A stretch of 64,000 nt of DNA from BP-464 sp963825415 (GCA_963825415.1 CAWGTD010000003.1:744001-808000); one strand, 5' to 3'. Shown: positions 42,966 through 51,724, counted from the first letter of the stretch. Numbers and translations: made by a program. The notes: generated by a model not told the origin, from the letters alone.

Positions 42966-43845
42966 CGAGCACGAGCCCGGCAAGGATCGCCCCGACGCCG
43001 ACGAGCTGAAGCCCGCTCGGCGCCTCGGCGAAGATCGCGATGCCGAGCAGGACCGATCCCACCGGCTGGATCGTCAGCAGCACCGAGGCGAGCGCCGCGG
43101 GCAGCCTCGGCAGCGACGAGGTGATCAGCAGCCAGCCGAGCACCTGCGAGCTGAGAGCCAGCAGCACCAGCCAGCCATGAGCGGGCCACATCGGCTCGAG
43201 ACGGTCCTCGCCGAGCACCGCGCCGATCGCCACCGCGCCGAGCGCCGCCACGAGCGTGGCGTCGAACAGCGGGCCCGCGGGCCGGCGCAGGTCGGCGCCA
43301 CCCGCGCGCAGGACCAGCAGGAACGCGGCGTAGGAGATTCCGGTCGCGATTCCGAAGACGACGCCACGCAGCGGGTGTGAGCCGTACGCGCCGGTCTCGA
43401 TCACCCCCGATATCAACACGATGCCGACGACCACGAGCGGCAGCGTCGCCACGACCCGGCGGCCCGGCCGCTCGCCCAGCGTGAACCACGCGGCGAGCGG
43501 CACGAAGACGACCTGGAGGTTGCCGAGCACGGTCGCCAGCCCGGCGCCGACGTCGGCGATCGCGTGATGCCAGCAGACGAGGTCGACGGCGAAGAGCAGC
43601 CCGGCCACGGCCGCGGTGGCGCGCGCCCGCCGCGGGCGAGCGCCGAACCGGCGGTCCTCCCACCAGGCGAGCAGGCCGAGCGCCGGCAGCGCGTACGCGC
43701 AGCGGAAGAACGCGGCCGTCGAGGGCGGCTGATCGGCCAGCCGGACGAGGATCGCCGAGAACGCAATCGTCAGCGCGCCGAGGACCGCCATTCCCCGCGG
43801 CCGCCCCGACAGGGAGGCGAGCGCCCGCGACGAAGCCGTCGTCAC
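42919..43845 (-). CDS. EamA/DMT family transporter
   Basis: A 308-residue membrane protein with ten predicted helices and two EamA repeats (each about 140 residues). Typical strings are AFFRCAYALPALGLLAWWEDRR, ATVLGNLQVVFVPLAAWFTLGERPG in the first repeat, and ASVLLTIQPVGSVLLGIAIFAEAPSGLQLVG in the second. Members export amino acids or other metabolites. Substrate unknown. Confidence 0.85.
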   Translation of the reverse strand: MTTASSRALASLSGRPRGMAVLGALTIAFSAILVRLADQPPSTAAFFRCAYALPALGLLAWWEDRRFGARPRRARATAAVAGLLFAVDLVCWHHAIADVGAGLATVLGNLQVVFVPLAAWFTLGERPGRRVVATLPLVVVGIVLISGVIETGAYGSHPLRGVVFGIATGISYAAFLLVLRAGGADLRRPAGPLFDATLVAALGAVAIGAVLGEDRLEPMWPAHGWLVLLALSSQVLGWLLITSSLPRLPAALASVLLTIQPVGSVLLGIAIFAEAPSGLQLVGVGAILAGLVLVTRPDRGRLRPAASG

Positions 43846-43881
43846 GCGGCCGCACCGTTGGCGGCCGCGTGCGCGGCAGTC

Positions 43882-44058
43882 TTAACGCGAGCCGCTGACC
43901 GGATCGCCATGCTCCACCGGCGGCGTCCAGCCGTCCTGTGGAGAGCTCGGATCCCGCAGATCCAGGCCGCAGTAGGGGCACTCCGTCGCTTCCACGTCGA
44001 CCGCGATGCAACAGCGGGGGCACGGAGCCTCTGTCGGCTCCTTTCGAGAGAACCGCAT
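43882..44058 (-). CDS. 58-residue zinc-ribbon protein
   Basis: A short ORF from ATG to TAA. Two Cys knuckles (APCPRCCIAV and TECPYCGLDL) separated by ten residues form a zinc ribbon, followed by an acidic Pro-rich tail (DGWTPPVEHGDPVSG). The regular knuckle spacing makes a real gene likely despite its length. It is divergent from the PAC2 gene, with a TAGGCC hexamer 6 nt upstream. Function unknown; similar small ribbons bind nucleic acid or protein. Confidence 0.65.
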   Translation of the reverse strand: MRFSRKEPTEAPCPRCCIAVDVEATECPYCGLDLRDPSSPQDGWTPPVEHGDPVSGSR

Positions 44059-44089
44059 GACCCCGGCCTACCCGCTGTGGTCGACGCTG

Positions 44090-44095
44090 TACCGT
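44090..44095 (+). promoter_or_regulatory. Candidate leaderless -10 hexamer for the PAC2 gene
   Basis: TACCGT lies 7 nt before the ATG at 44103. The hexamer overlaps an alternative in-frame GTG at 44094, which argues for the ATG as start. Confidence 0.5.
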
Positions 44096-44102
44096 GCGCT
44101 TG

Positions 44103-44978
44103 ATGCAGCCCCTGATCTGGGAGCGCCGTCCCGACGGGCTCCGCGCGCCGGCATTGATCTGCGCGTTCAAGGGCTGGAACGATGCCGGCGACGCGGCTTC
44201 GGCCGCCTTGCAGTTCGTCGGCTCCTCGCTCGGCGCCAGCCGGTTCGCGCAGCTCGATCCGGAGGACTACTACGACTTCCAGGCCACCCGGCCGCAGATT
44301 CGCCTGACCGATGGGCGGACCCGCGAGATCACATGGCCGACGGTGGAGATCTACGAGGCGCGCGTGCCGCGGGCGCCGCGCGACCTCGTGCTGCTCGGCG
44401 GGCCGGAGCCGTCGATGCGTTGGCGCACCTTCTGCGCCTCGGTGGTCGAGCTGGCCGAGGCGCTGGGCGTGCAGATGGTCGTCACCCTCGGCGCGCTGCT
44501 CGCCGACGTGCCGCACACGCGCCCGGTGCACATCACCGGGCTCTCCTCCGACGAGACGCTGGTCGAGCGGCTGGGCGTCGTCTCGGGCAACTACGAGGGC
44601 CCGACTGGCATCACCGGCGTGCTGCACGGGGCGTGCGGGCAGGCCGGGCTGCCGTCGGCGAGCCTGTGGGCCAGCGTCCCGCACTACGTCGCGGCCGCGC
44701 CCAACCCCAAGGCCGCGCTCGCGCTCGTGCGCCGGCTGGAGCTGCTGGTCGGCGTGACCGTCGACGCGGGCGAGCTCGAGTCGGCCGCCGCCGACTACGA
44801 GCGTCAGGTGTCGCTCGCCGTCCAGAGCGACCCCGACGTCCAGGCCTTCGTCGAGCGTCTCGAGCGCGCGGCGGAGGAGGACGACTCCGACTTCGACCCG
44901 ACAGACATCCCCTCGGGCGACGTCATCGCAAGAGAATTCCAGCGCTTCCTGCGCCAGCGCGGCCCGAGCGACAACTGA
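44103..44978 (+). CDS. PAC2-family protein
   Basis: A 291-residue protein of the PAC2 (proteasome assembly chaperone 2-like, DUF75) family: PALICAFKGWNDAGDAASAAL at the N-terminus, DYYDFQATRPQIRL, LVLLGGPEPSMRW, VTLGALLADVPHTRPV and GPTGITGVLHGACGQAGLPSASLWASVPHYV. Actinobacterial members are associated with the Pup-proteasome or ATP-grasp ligase context, but the molecular role is not settled. The C-terminal 40 residues are acidic. No proteasome gene is seen here. Confidence 0.85.
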   Translation: MQPLIWERRPDGLRAPALICAFKGWNDAGDAASAALQFVGSSLGASRFAQLDPEDYYDFQATRPQIRLTDGRTREITWPTVEIYEARVPRAPRDLVLLGGPEPSMRWRTFCASVVELAEALGVQMVVTLGALLADVPHTRPVHITGLSSDETLVERLGVVSGNYEGPTGITGVLHGACGQAGLPSASLWASVPHYVAAAPNPKAALALVRRLELLVGVTVDAGELESAAADYERQVSLAVQSDPDVQAFVERLERAAEEDDSDFDPTDIPSGDVIAREFQRFLRQRGPSDN

Positions 44979-44979
44979 G

Positions 44980-47900
44980 TCAGCGCTCGGCGGCCGGGCA
45001 GGCGATGCGGTAGTCGCAGCTCGAGCACGCCGCGTAGGACGGCGTCGGCTCGAACCCCTGGCCGAGGATCCCGTCGGCGACCTCGAGGACGGTTTCGGAG
45101 ATCCAGTCACGGTCGATGTCCTCGGTCGGGACGGGGACCTTCTCGTCGTCGAGCACGTAGAGGTAGGACTGGCGCTCGGCGTCGACCTGCCAGGCCTCGC
45201 GCGCGCCGACGGCGTAGAGCGAGAGCTGGACGTCCTCGCGCAGCTGCGACGCGCTCTTGGGCCGCCCGGTCTTGTAGTCGATCAGCTCGTAGCGCCCGTC
45301 GGGCAGCTTGTCGACGCGGTCGACCCGGCCGCGCAGCGTGTGGCGGCCCATCCGGAAAGTGAACGGCTTCTCGAACCACACCGGCTGGGCGGGCTCGGCC
45401 CGGAACCGCGCGTGGTAGCGATCGAGCGCCGCGACCGCCTTCTCGTGCAGCTGGCGCTCCTCGTCGGAGTCGCCGAAGCCGCCGCGCCGCCAGCCCGCGT
45501 CGAGCAGCCCGAACAGCTCGTCGATCGAGCCCGTCAGGGTGCCGGAGGGGGCCACGTGGCCCCCGGAGGCGGGCCCCTGGAATCTCCCCGGGTCGCCGCG
45601 GTGGTAGCGCTCGAGCACCTGGTGGACGAGGATGCCGAAGCGCTGGTTGATCGTCGGCTCGCTCGGGATGCGAAAGACGCGCGCGAACTTGTAGCGCAGC
45701 GGACAGATCCGGTAGGTGTCGATGTCCGAGGCGCTCAGCACGAGGCCCTCGCCGCGCTTGGGCAGGAACGGCTCGAGCGACGGCTCCGCGCGTGCGGCCT
45801 GAGCGGTGGCGCGCACCGAATCGGTGTGCTCGGCGTCGAGCAGCGCCTCGTCGATCGACGAGGTGAGCAGGATCTCGCGCTGCAGCGGTGTGACGGCCTG
45901 GATCAGGCGGGCGTTGATGTCGGGGAGCGCGTCGCCGATCGTCTGGCCGGGGGGCCGGGCCAGCAGCGCGGCGAGCTTGACCAGCTCGAGGTAGCGGGTC
46001 ACCGCGTGGGCGACGTCGAGGTCGGTGTCGAAGCGCAGCTCGCCGAGGCTCGCGCCCACGCGCGGGACGTCGGCGAGCAACTCGTCGCGCAGCGCGCGGT
46101 ACGCGGAGTGCAGCGTCTCGGCGGGGCCGAAGAGCTCCTCCTCGCGGTCCTGCCACTCGGCGTCGAGCGCCTCCCGCGCCTCCTCGGCGAACGGCGACGG
46201 CGGCTGCGCCGCGGCGCGGTCGGATACCGCCGAGTACGCGAGCACGAGCCCCTCTCGCGCGCGCGTCATCGCGACGTGCTGGAGGCGGCGCATCTCGGCG
46301 TTGTGCGCGTCGCGGCTGTCGGGCGGCAGCCGCTCCTTGACCAGCTCGTCGGGGATCGGGTCCATCAGCCGCCGCCGCGCGCCGGGCATGCGCGACGAGT
46401 GCAGGCCGATGACGAACACGTGGTCGAAGTCCAGGCCGGTCGACGCGTCCATCGACAGGACGCGCACCCGCCCGGCGCCGGCCGACGCCGCGCCCAACCC
46501 CTCGTCGTCGTCCTCGCCGAGGCCGGCCTCGGCGACCGCGGCGAGCGACTTGGCCAGGTCGCGCGCGCTCGCCTGCGGCCGGCGGCGCACGTGGTCGGAG
46601 GCCAGCTCGCTGAGCCGAGCGAGCGCGCGCAGGCGCTCGACGACGTCGGCCTGGGCGGCGAACAGCTGCTGGCGGCGCAGGCCGAGCCGCTCGACGAGCC
46701 GGTGGACGAACAGGTCGGCGCGCGTCGTGTCGAGCGCGATCGCGGCCTGGCGATGCAGCTTGAGGAAGCCCAGCACGCGCTCGCGTGCCTCGGGCGGCAG
46801 CTGCGGCGACTCGGTCGCGGCGACCAGCGCCGAGACCATGTCGAGCTTGCGCCGCCGCGAGATCTGGATGCAGCGCGCGAGATCGGCCGCGCGCAGCTCG
46901 ATCGGCGGGCGCGCGAGCGCGCGCACGACCGCGCCGGCGTCGGAGGGATCGACGAGCAGCCGCAGCCACGCAAGCACGTCGCGCACCTCGGCGCGGGCGA
47001 AGAACGCCGCCGCGCCCTCGACGCGGTAGGGCACGGAGCGCTCCTCGAGCGCGACGGCGACGGCCCTGCCCTCCTGGCGCACCCCGCGCACGAGGACGGC
47101 GATCCGCTCGGCCGGCGTGCCGGCGCGCAGCAGGCGCTCGGCCTCGGCCGCGACCGCCTGGGCCTGCGCGCGCTCGCCGGCGCAGCGCCAGAACTCGACG
47201 CGCCCGCCTTCGGCCCGGCCCTCCAGGCGCTTGGCGATCCTGCCCGGGTTCGGCGCCACGACCGCCTCCGCGGCCCGCACGACCGTCTCGGGGCAGCGCA
47301 TGCTGCGCTCGAGCCTGATCTCGGTGGCGTCGGGCCGGTCGGCCGCCAGCTCGCGCAGGTTCTTCGCGGCCGCGCCGCGGAAGCGGCGGATCGCCTGGTC
47401 GTCGTCGCCGGTGACGGTCAGCTGGCCGTGGTCGGAGGCCAGCAGCGTGACCAGCAGCGCCTGCGCAAAGGACAGGTCGTGGTAGTCGTCGACGAGCACC
47501 GCGCGCCAGCGCGTCGCCACGCGGGCGCGCACGTGTGGGCGGTCGCGCAGCAGCGACAGCGCGGCGAGCAGCAGGTCGCCCGCATCGAGCGCGCCGGCCT
47601 CGGCGAGCATCCGGTCGTGGTCGAGGTAGAGCCCGGCGAACTCGCGCTCGCGTTCGGCGCGCGTGCGAGCGGCGTCGTCACCCTCGGTCGGCAGCGCGCG
47701 GGCCCAGGCGTCGTACTCGGCGGCCGTCACCGCCTCGTCCTTGAGCCGGTCGATGCGGGCGACGACGCTGCGCAGCAGCGCCGCCGGATTGCCGCGCAGG
47801 TCGTGGCGGCGCAGCGTCAGCTCGTCGATGCGCTCGAGCAGCATCGCGGTGCGGTCCGCGGGGCCGAGGGCCACGACGAACGGGTCGATGCCGGCCTCGA

Positions 47901-48177
47901 TCGCCTCGTCGTGCAGCAGTCGCGAGCAGACGCCGTGCACCGTGAGGACCGGCAGCTCCTCGTACGGGCGGTCGAGCAGCGCCTCGACCTCGAGGCGCAG
48001 CGCGTCGGCCGCGCGCTCGGAGTGCGTGACGGCCAGGACCTCTTCGGGAGCGGCCCCTTGCTCCACGAGCCAGGCGAAGCGATGGGCCAGGACGGTGGTC
48101 TTGCCGGTCCCCGCGCCGCCGATGACGATCAGCGGGCCCCGAGGGTGCGTGACGGCGCGCCGCTGTTCGGGGGACAC
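44980..48177 (-). CDS. UvrD-like helicase with RecB/Cas4-type Fe-S nuclease domain
   Basis: A 1065-residue ATP-dependent helicase-nuclease. Walker A is VIGGAGTGKTTV (18-29), and later SF1 motifs are TGDDDQAIRRFRGA and VAMTRAREGLVLAYS. Motif II reads LVDDYHDLS, where active SF1A enzymes have VDEYQD, so the catalytic Glu is Asp. The last 260 residues are a PD-(D/E)xK nuclease (FGILVHQVLERYH, GRVDRVDKL, YELIDYKTG). Four Cys in ICPLRY and CSSCDYRIACP are placed to bind a 4Fe-4S cluster as in AddB/AdnA/Cas4. Probably an AdnA/AdnB-like double-strand-break resection enzyme. No partner gene is adjacent. Confidence 0.88.
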   Translation of the reverse strand: MSPEQRRAVTHPRGPLIVIGGAGTGKTTVLAHRFAWLVEQGAAPEEVLAVTHSERAADALRLEVEALLDRPYEELPVLTVHGVCSRLLHDEAIEAGIDPFVVALGPADRTAMLLERIDELTLRRHDLRGNPAALLRSVVARIDRLKDEAVTAAEYDAWARALPTEGDDAARTRAEREREFAGLYLDHDRMLAEAGALDAGDLLLAALSLLRDRPHVRARVATRWRAVLVDDYHDLSFAQALLVTLLASDHGQLTVTGDDDQAIRRFRGAAAKNLRELAADRPDATEIRLERSMRCPETVVRAAEAVVAPNPGRIAKRLEGRAEGGRVEFWRCAGERAQAQAVAAEAERLLRAGTPAERIAVLVRGVRQEGRAVAVALEERSVPYRVEGAAAFFARAEVRDVLAWLRLLVDPSDAGAVVRALARPPIELRAADLARCIQISRRRKLDMVSALVAATESPQLPPEARERVLGFLKLHRQAAIALDTTRADLFVHRLVERLGLRRQQLFAAQADVVERLRALARLSELASDHVRRRPQASARDLAKSLAAVAEAGLGEDDDEGLGAASAGAGRVRVLSMDASTGLDFDHVFVIGLHSSRMPGARRRLMDPIPDELVKERLPPDSRDAHNAEMRRLQHVAMTRAREGLVLAYSAVSDRAAAQPPSPFAEEAREALDAEWQDREEELFGPAETLHSAYRALRDELLADVPRVGASLGELRFDTDLDVAHAVTRYLELVKLAALLARPPGQTIGDALPDINARLIQAVTPLQREILLTSSIDEALLDAEHTDSVRATAQAARAEPSLEPFLPKRGEGLVLSASDIDTYRICPLRYKFARVFRIPSEPTINQRFGILVHQVLERYHRGDPGRFQGPASGGHVAPSGTLTGSIDELFGLLDAGWRRGGFGDSDEERQLHEKAVAALDRYHARFRAEPAQPVWFEKPFTFRMGRHTLRGRVDRVDKLPDGRYELIDYKTGRPKSASQLREDVQLSLYAVGAREAWQVDAERQSYLYVLDDEKVPVPTEDIDRDWISETVLEVADGILGQGFEPTPSYAACSSCDYRIACPAAER

Positions 48178-48183
48178 GTTGCA

Positions 48184-48189
48184 AGGATA
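48184..48189. promoter_or_regulatory. Divergent leaderless promoter (helicase-nuclease / IMPase-like)
   Basis: AGGATA reads TATCCT on the minus strand, 6 nt before the helicase GTG at 48177. On the plus strand AAGGAT (48183-48188, weak match) lies 9 nt before the ATG at 48198. 20 bp separate the two start codons. Confidence 0.45.
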
Positions 48190-48197
48190 TGCCGCGC

Positions 48198-49032
48198 ATG
48201 ACGAGCGCCATGGACGCCGACTGGCTGGAAGCCTGCCGCCGTGCGGCCGAGGGGCTGCGAGGAGTGCTGCGCGACAACCCGACCAGCACCGAGCGGGTGG
48301 TCGAGACCGGGACCACCGGAGGGGGCGGCGACCGGACGCTCGTGATCGACCAGGCCGCCGAGGACGCGGTCTTCGAGCAGCTCGAGCGCCTGCACGGCGA
48401 GGGCCATCGCTTCTCCGCGATCTCCGAGGAGCGCGGGATGGTCGACTTCGGCGACCCCGAGGTGCGGGTGGTCATCGATCCCGATCGACGGATCGATGAA
48501 CGCCAAGCGCGGGCTTACGCACCACGCGCTCTCGATCGCCGTCGCCGACGGGCCGACGATGGGCGACGTGGCGTTCGGCTACGTGCTCGACCTCGGCCCG
48601 GAGGAGGAGTGGTGGGCGCGCCGCGGCGAGGGCGCGTGGCTCGACGGCACCCGGTTGACGCCGCCCGGCGAGCGCCGAACGCGCGACGGCCGGCTCGAGC
48701 TGGTGGCGATCGAGTCCGCGAGCCCGCGCTGGATAGCGGCGGCCGGCCCCGAGCTCGAGCGCACGGTCGGGCGGGTGCGCGCGATCGGCTCGATCGCGAT
48801 CTCGCTCTGCCAGGTCGCCGCCGCGCGCGTGGACGGGATGGCGACGCTGTGGAAGTGCCGGGCGGTCGACGCCGCGGCTGCGCAGCTGATCGTGCGCGAG
48901 AGCGGCGGGCTGGTGGCGTTCACGGCGATGGACGAGCCGCTGGGCGCACCGCTCGACCTCGAGCCGCGCTCACCGGTGGTGGCAGCCCGTACGCAGCAAG
49001 CGCTCGCCGAGCTGTCGCGCCTGCCTGCCTAG
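48198..49032 (+). CDS. Inositol monophosphatase family protein (frameshifted)
   Basis: Removing one C from CCC at 48480-48482 gives 277 residues. Metal-site motifs are then complete: SAISEERG (first Glu), VIDPIDGSMNAKRG (the break falls inside this motif, between Pro and Ile) and WKCRAVDAAAAQLIVRESGG. Family members dephosphorylate inositol phosphate, fructose 1,6-bisphosphate or PAP. The IDGS-MN instead of IDGTxN is a minor variation. Substrate unknown. Confidence 0.75.
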
Positions 49033-49058
49033 CCTGAGCCTGCCTGCCTAGCCTGAGG
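49021..49058 (+). repeat. 19-bp tandem duplication containing stop codon and -10 element
   Basis: CTGCCTGCCTAGCCTGAGC (49021-49039) is directly repeated at 49040-49058 with one difference in the last base. Each copy contains TAGCCT. In the first copy TAG is the stop codon of the IMPase-like gene; in the second copy TAGCCT is placed as the -10 of the next gene. Confidence 0.85.
49049..49054 (+). promoter_or_regulatory. Candidate leaderless -10 hexamer for the DUF2342 gene
   Basis: TAGCCT lies 6 nt before the ATG at 49061 and was created by the 19-bp duplication. Confidence 0.45.
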
Positions 49059-49060
49059 GC

Positions 49061-50086
49061 ATGGTCGACTGGGCGCTCGCGCGACGGATCGCCGGCGGAG
49101 TGGCCGGCGATCCCGGCCGTGCCGAGCTGCCGGGCGACCTCGCCGAGCTGTGCGTCGACGCCGAGCAGTGCGTCGTCGCCTACACGCGGCTGACCCCCGC
49201 CGGCCCGCTCCCGCCGCCCGAGGCGGTCGACCGCCCGGAGTGGCTGGAGGCCAACCTCGCGAGCATGCGCGGCGTGATCGACCCGGTCGCCGACCGGCTC
49301 GGCGGCGACCTGGGCCCGCTGCGCGAGCCCCTGCGGGCGGCCGGCGGGATGGTGATCGCCGCCGAGGTCGGCGGGCTCGTCGGCCTGATGGCGCAGCGCG
49401 TGCTCGGCCAGTACGAGGTCCCGCCGCTGGACCCCGAAGGGCCGGCGCGGCTGTTGTTCGTCGCGCCGAACCTGGGCGAGGCGGCGCACAAGCTCGAGGC
49501 CGACGAGGCCGACCTCCTGCGCTGGGTGGCGCTGCACGAGGTCACTCATGCGGTGCAGTTCTCGTCGGTCGGCTGGCTGCGCGCGCACGTCGCGGGGTTG
49601 CTGCGCGAGCTCCTGACCGCGCTCGAGTTCCGCATCGACGTGCGGGCGCTCGGCCGGCTGGGCGACACCGCCGCGTTGCGAGGAGTCGTCCAGCGCCTGC
49701 GCGAGGAGGGGCTCGTCAGCGCGGCCATCGGGCCGGAGCGCCGCGCGGCGCTCGACCGCGTCCAGGCGACGATGGCGGTGATCGAGGGCCATGCCGAGCA
49801 CGTGATGGACGCGGCCGGCGCCGACGCGCTGCCGAACCTCGACGCGCTGCGCGCCGCGCTGGACCGCCGCCGCCGGGACCGCCCGCCGCTGTGGCGGGTG
49901 TTCGAACGCCTCATCGGCCTCGACATGAAGATGCGCCAGTACGAGACCGGCAAGCGCTTCTGCGACGCCGTCGTGGACCGGGGCGGGGTCGAGGCGCTCA
50001 ACCGCGCCTTCGCGGGTCCCGAGCAGCTGCCCGACTGGGGCGAGCTTTCGGACCCGGACGGCTGGCTCGCCCGCACAGCGGCGTGA
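49061..50086 (+). CDS. DUF2342 zinc-metalloprotease-like protein (F420-associated family)
   Basis: A 341-residue protein of the actinobacterial DUF2342 family, often annotated as coenzyme F420 biosynthesis-associated. The zincin motif is in VALHEVTHAVQFSSVGW (HExxH). Other family strings are GGMVIAAEVGGLVGLMAQRVLGQYEVPPL, LLFVAPNL, TMAVIEGHAEHVMDA and GLDMKMRQYETGKRFCDAV. Whether it is an active protease is not established. It overlaps the following GNAT gene by 4 bp (GTGA). Confidence 0.88.
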   Translation: MVDWALARRIAGGVAGDPGRAELPGDLAELCVDAEQCVVAYTRLTPAGPLPPPEAVDRPEWLEANLASMRGVIDPVADRLGGDLGPLREPLRAAGGMVIAAEVGGLVGLMAQRVLGQYEVPPLDPEGPARLLFVAPNLGEAAHKLEADEADLLRWVALHEVTHAVQFSSVGWLRAHVAGLLRELLTALEFRIDVRALGRLGDTAALRGVVQRLREEGLVSAAIGPERRAALDRVQATMAVIEGHAEHVMDAAGADALPNLDALRAALDRRRRDRPPLWRVFERLIGLDMKMRQYETGKRFCDAVVDRGGVEALNRAFAGPEQLPDWGELSDPDGWLARTAA

Positions 50087-50636
50087 CCGACGAACTGCGG
50101 CACCCGGATCCTCCGCTCACCGACGGTGTCGTGGCCCTGCGCGCTTGGCGTGAGGAGGACGTGGTGGCCAAGCGGGCGTGGGGCACCGATGACGAGATCG
50201 TTCGCTGGACTGATGTACCCGCAGAGAGAACCGACGCCGACGCGCTGGCCTTCCAGCGGCATGCCGAAGAACTGCGCCAAAGTGGTCGCGCGATCTATTT
50301 CGCCATCGTTTCCGCGGCGAGCCGCGACGAGGTGCTCGGCTCTTGTGACCTGAGGCGCCCCGACCCCTCCGACCCCACGCTTGGCGAGATCGGCTACCTC
50401 GTCGCCGCGCCGCACCGCCGCCGAGGGGTGGCGCGGGCGGCGTTGGCCCTGCTCGTCGAGTGGGGGTTCGACGAGCTCGCCATGGTTCGCATCCAGGCGC
50501 TGGTGCACCCCGAGAACGCGGCGTCTCTTGCCCTGCTCGAGACACTCGGCTTTCGCCGCGAGGGGACCTGCGTTCGTACCGGGTGGTGGCGGCCGGTCGC
50601 GAGGACCGCGTGGTCCTGGCTCGCCTCGCGCGCTGA
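50083..50636 (+). CDS. GNAT family N-acetyltransferase (frameshifted near the end)
   Basis: The frame holds through the GNAT core: an N-terminal strand and LRAWREEDVVAKRAW, then GEIGYLVAAPHRRRGVARAALALL (acetyl-CoA site, R/Q-x-x-G-x-G/A), then RIQALVHPENAASLALLETLGF. After that, restoring one C at about 50567 gives the usual RimJ-type ending (SYRVVAAGREDRVVLARLAR) and a stop at 50636, 184 residues in all. Without the repair the frame runs 150 codons into non-coding DNA. The substrate may be a ribosomal-protein N-terminus or a small amine. Confidence 0.75.
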
Positions 50637-51016
50637 TAGGGCCGCGCGGTCCGATAGCTCGTTTTCGGCACGGGGCGGGTATGGCGCTCGTGAGAGCTCA
50701 CCGTCGACCGCGCGGGCGTTGTGCGATCAAATTCCCGCCAGAGCCACATTTGATCGCCCAACGACGGTCGCGGCGCGCGAATCGCTTGCTCCTAGCCGCG
50801 GTTGCTCACGAGCGACGCGCGCGCCCGCGCGCAAGCAGGCGCCTCCGTTTCGCCTAGTTGCGCCGTCCTCGCCATCGAGTGGACGGTTGACCTCGCTATA
50901 CGGCGCCAAGTGTCCACTCAGATGCTCGGCACGCCCCTGCGCGCACCCCGACCTGATCCGCGCCTCCAGCCCGAAAGCGGCTTGTTCTCGGGGGTGTAAC
51001 CCTTGCGCCAGGTCGG
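50637..51016. other. Gene-free spacer
   Basis: I see no credible gene, tRNA or terminator in these 380 bp. The sequence has lower codon bias than its surroundings. It holds one notable inverted repeat at 50723-50757, described separately, and leads into the promoter of the histone-like gene. Confidence 0.5.
50723..50757. repeat. Perfect 10-bp inverted repeat
   Basis: GCGATCAAAT (50723-50732) pairs exactly with ATTTGATCGC (50748-50757) across a 15-bp spacer. It lacks a T-run, so it is not a typical terminator. It may be a dimer operator or a stem-loop in the leader of the downstream transcript. Confidence 0.6.
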
Positions 51017-51044
51017 TTTACAAACATGTGTTCGATGGTACGGT
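51017..51044 (+). promoter_or_regulatory. Sigma-70-type promoter of the histone-like gene
   Basis: -35 TTTACA (51017-51022), 16-bp spacer, -10 TACGGT (51039-51044). The region overlaps GGTACGGTTACGAACGTACG, which contains GTACG/CGTAC arms. The transcript would have a leader of about 50 nt with a GAGGGAG ribosome binding site, unlike the leaderless genes around it. Confidence 0.5.
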
Positions 51045-51101
51045 TACGAACGTACGCTCGATTCAAGATCCCCAAAAGATGACGAGGGAGTGAACCTCTA
51101 G

Positions 51102-51680
51102 ATGGCTACCGCCACCACGCAGAAGAAGGCCGCCACCAAGCGGTCGACCGCCAGCAAGAAGGCCGCCCAGACCCGGGCGCGCAACCAGGCTGCCGCCGCT
51201 CGCCGGCGCAGCGCTACCGCCAAGAAGGCCGCCGAGACGCGTGCCGAGCTGGCGAAGACCCCTGTCGACCGGATCACCGAGTACGCCGAGAAGGCCGTCC
51301 TCGTGCCCGTCGGTGCGGCCCTGATCGCGCGTGACAACGTGATCTCGACCGTCCAGGAGCTGCGCACCAGCTACTCGACGCCGGAGAAGGCCCAGCGCGA
51401 GCTGCGTCGCTTCGAGCGCCGCGGCAACACCGCGCGCAACCGCCTCGAGCGCCAGGTCCGCAAGACCCGCACGCGCTTCGAGCGCGAGCTGCGTCAGCGT
51501 CGCAACCGCACGGAGCGGATCGTCAAGCGCAACCGGACCGCTGTCGAGCGTGGGCTGCGTCAGCGCAGCAAGAACATCGACCTCGTGTCGGCGCGTGTCG
51601 AGAACGTCCTCCAGGACGGGCTGACCACTGCCACGCAGCTGTCGGCCGAGGTCCAGAAGCGGATCTCCTCGGTCGCCTAG
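51102..51680 (+). CDS. Basic histone H1-like DNA-binding protein
   Basis: A 192-residue, very basic protein. Residues 1-50 are Lys/Ala/Thr-rich (TQKKAATKRSTASKKAAQTRARNQ, then RRRSATAKKAAETRAE), like histone H1 tails and the C-termini of actinobacterial HupB. The middle (about 55-90, VDRITEYAEKAVLVPVGAALIARDNVI) is less charged, and the rest is a long Arg/Glu helix (RRFERRGNTARNRLERQVRKTRTRF), probably a coiled coil. A nucleoid-associated or granule-coating role is inferred; phasin-like proteins share the coiled-coil layout. It has its own promoter and terminators, so it is a monocistronic and probably well-expressed gene. Confidence 0.7.
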   Translation: MATATTQKKAATKRSTASKKAAQTRARNQAAAARRRSATAKKAAETRAELAKTPVDRITEYAEKAVLVPVGAALIARDNVISTVQELRTSYSTPEKAQRELRRFERRGNTARNRLERQVRKTRTRFERELRQRRNRTERIVKRNRTAVERGLRQRSKNIDLVSARVENVLQDGLTTATQLSAEVQKRISSVA

Positions 51681-51691
51681 CGACTACTTCC

Positions 51692-51724
51692 CCGTCCGGC
51701 GCCTCTGGGAGGGGCGTCGGACGG
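51692..51724 (+). terminator. Hairpin after the histone-like gene
   Basis: CCGTCCGGCGCCTC pairs with GAGGGGCGTCGGACGG around TGG, with a small bulge and one mismatch. It begins 12 bp after the stop. No long T-run follows, so it may stabilise the mRNA 3' end or act with the second hairpin. Confidence 0.5.

Noticed and set aside
50637..51016. A tRNA or small RNA gene in the spacer
   Set aside because: No cloverleaf, T-loop GGTTCRA or CCA end could be found. Only one inverted repeat stands out.
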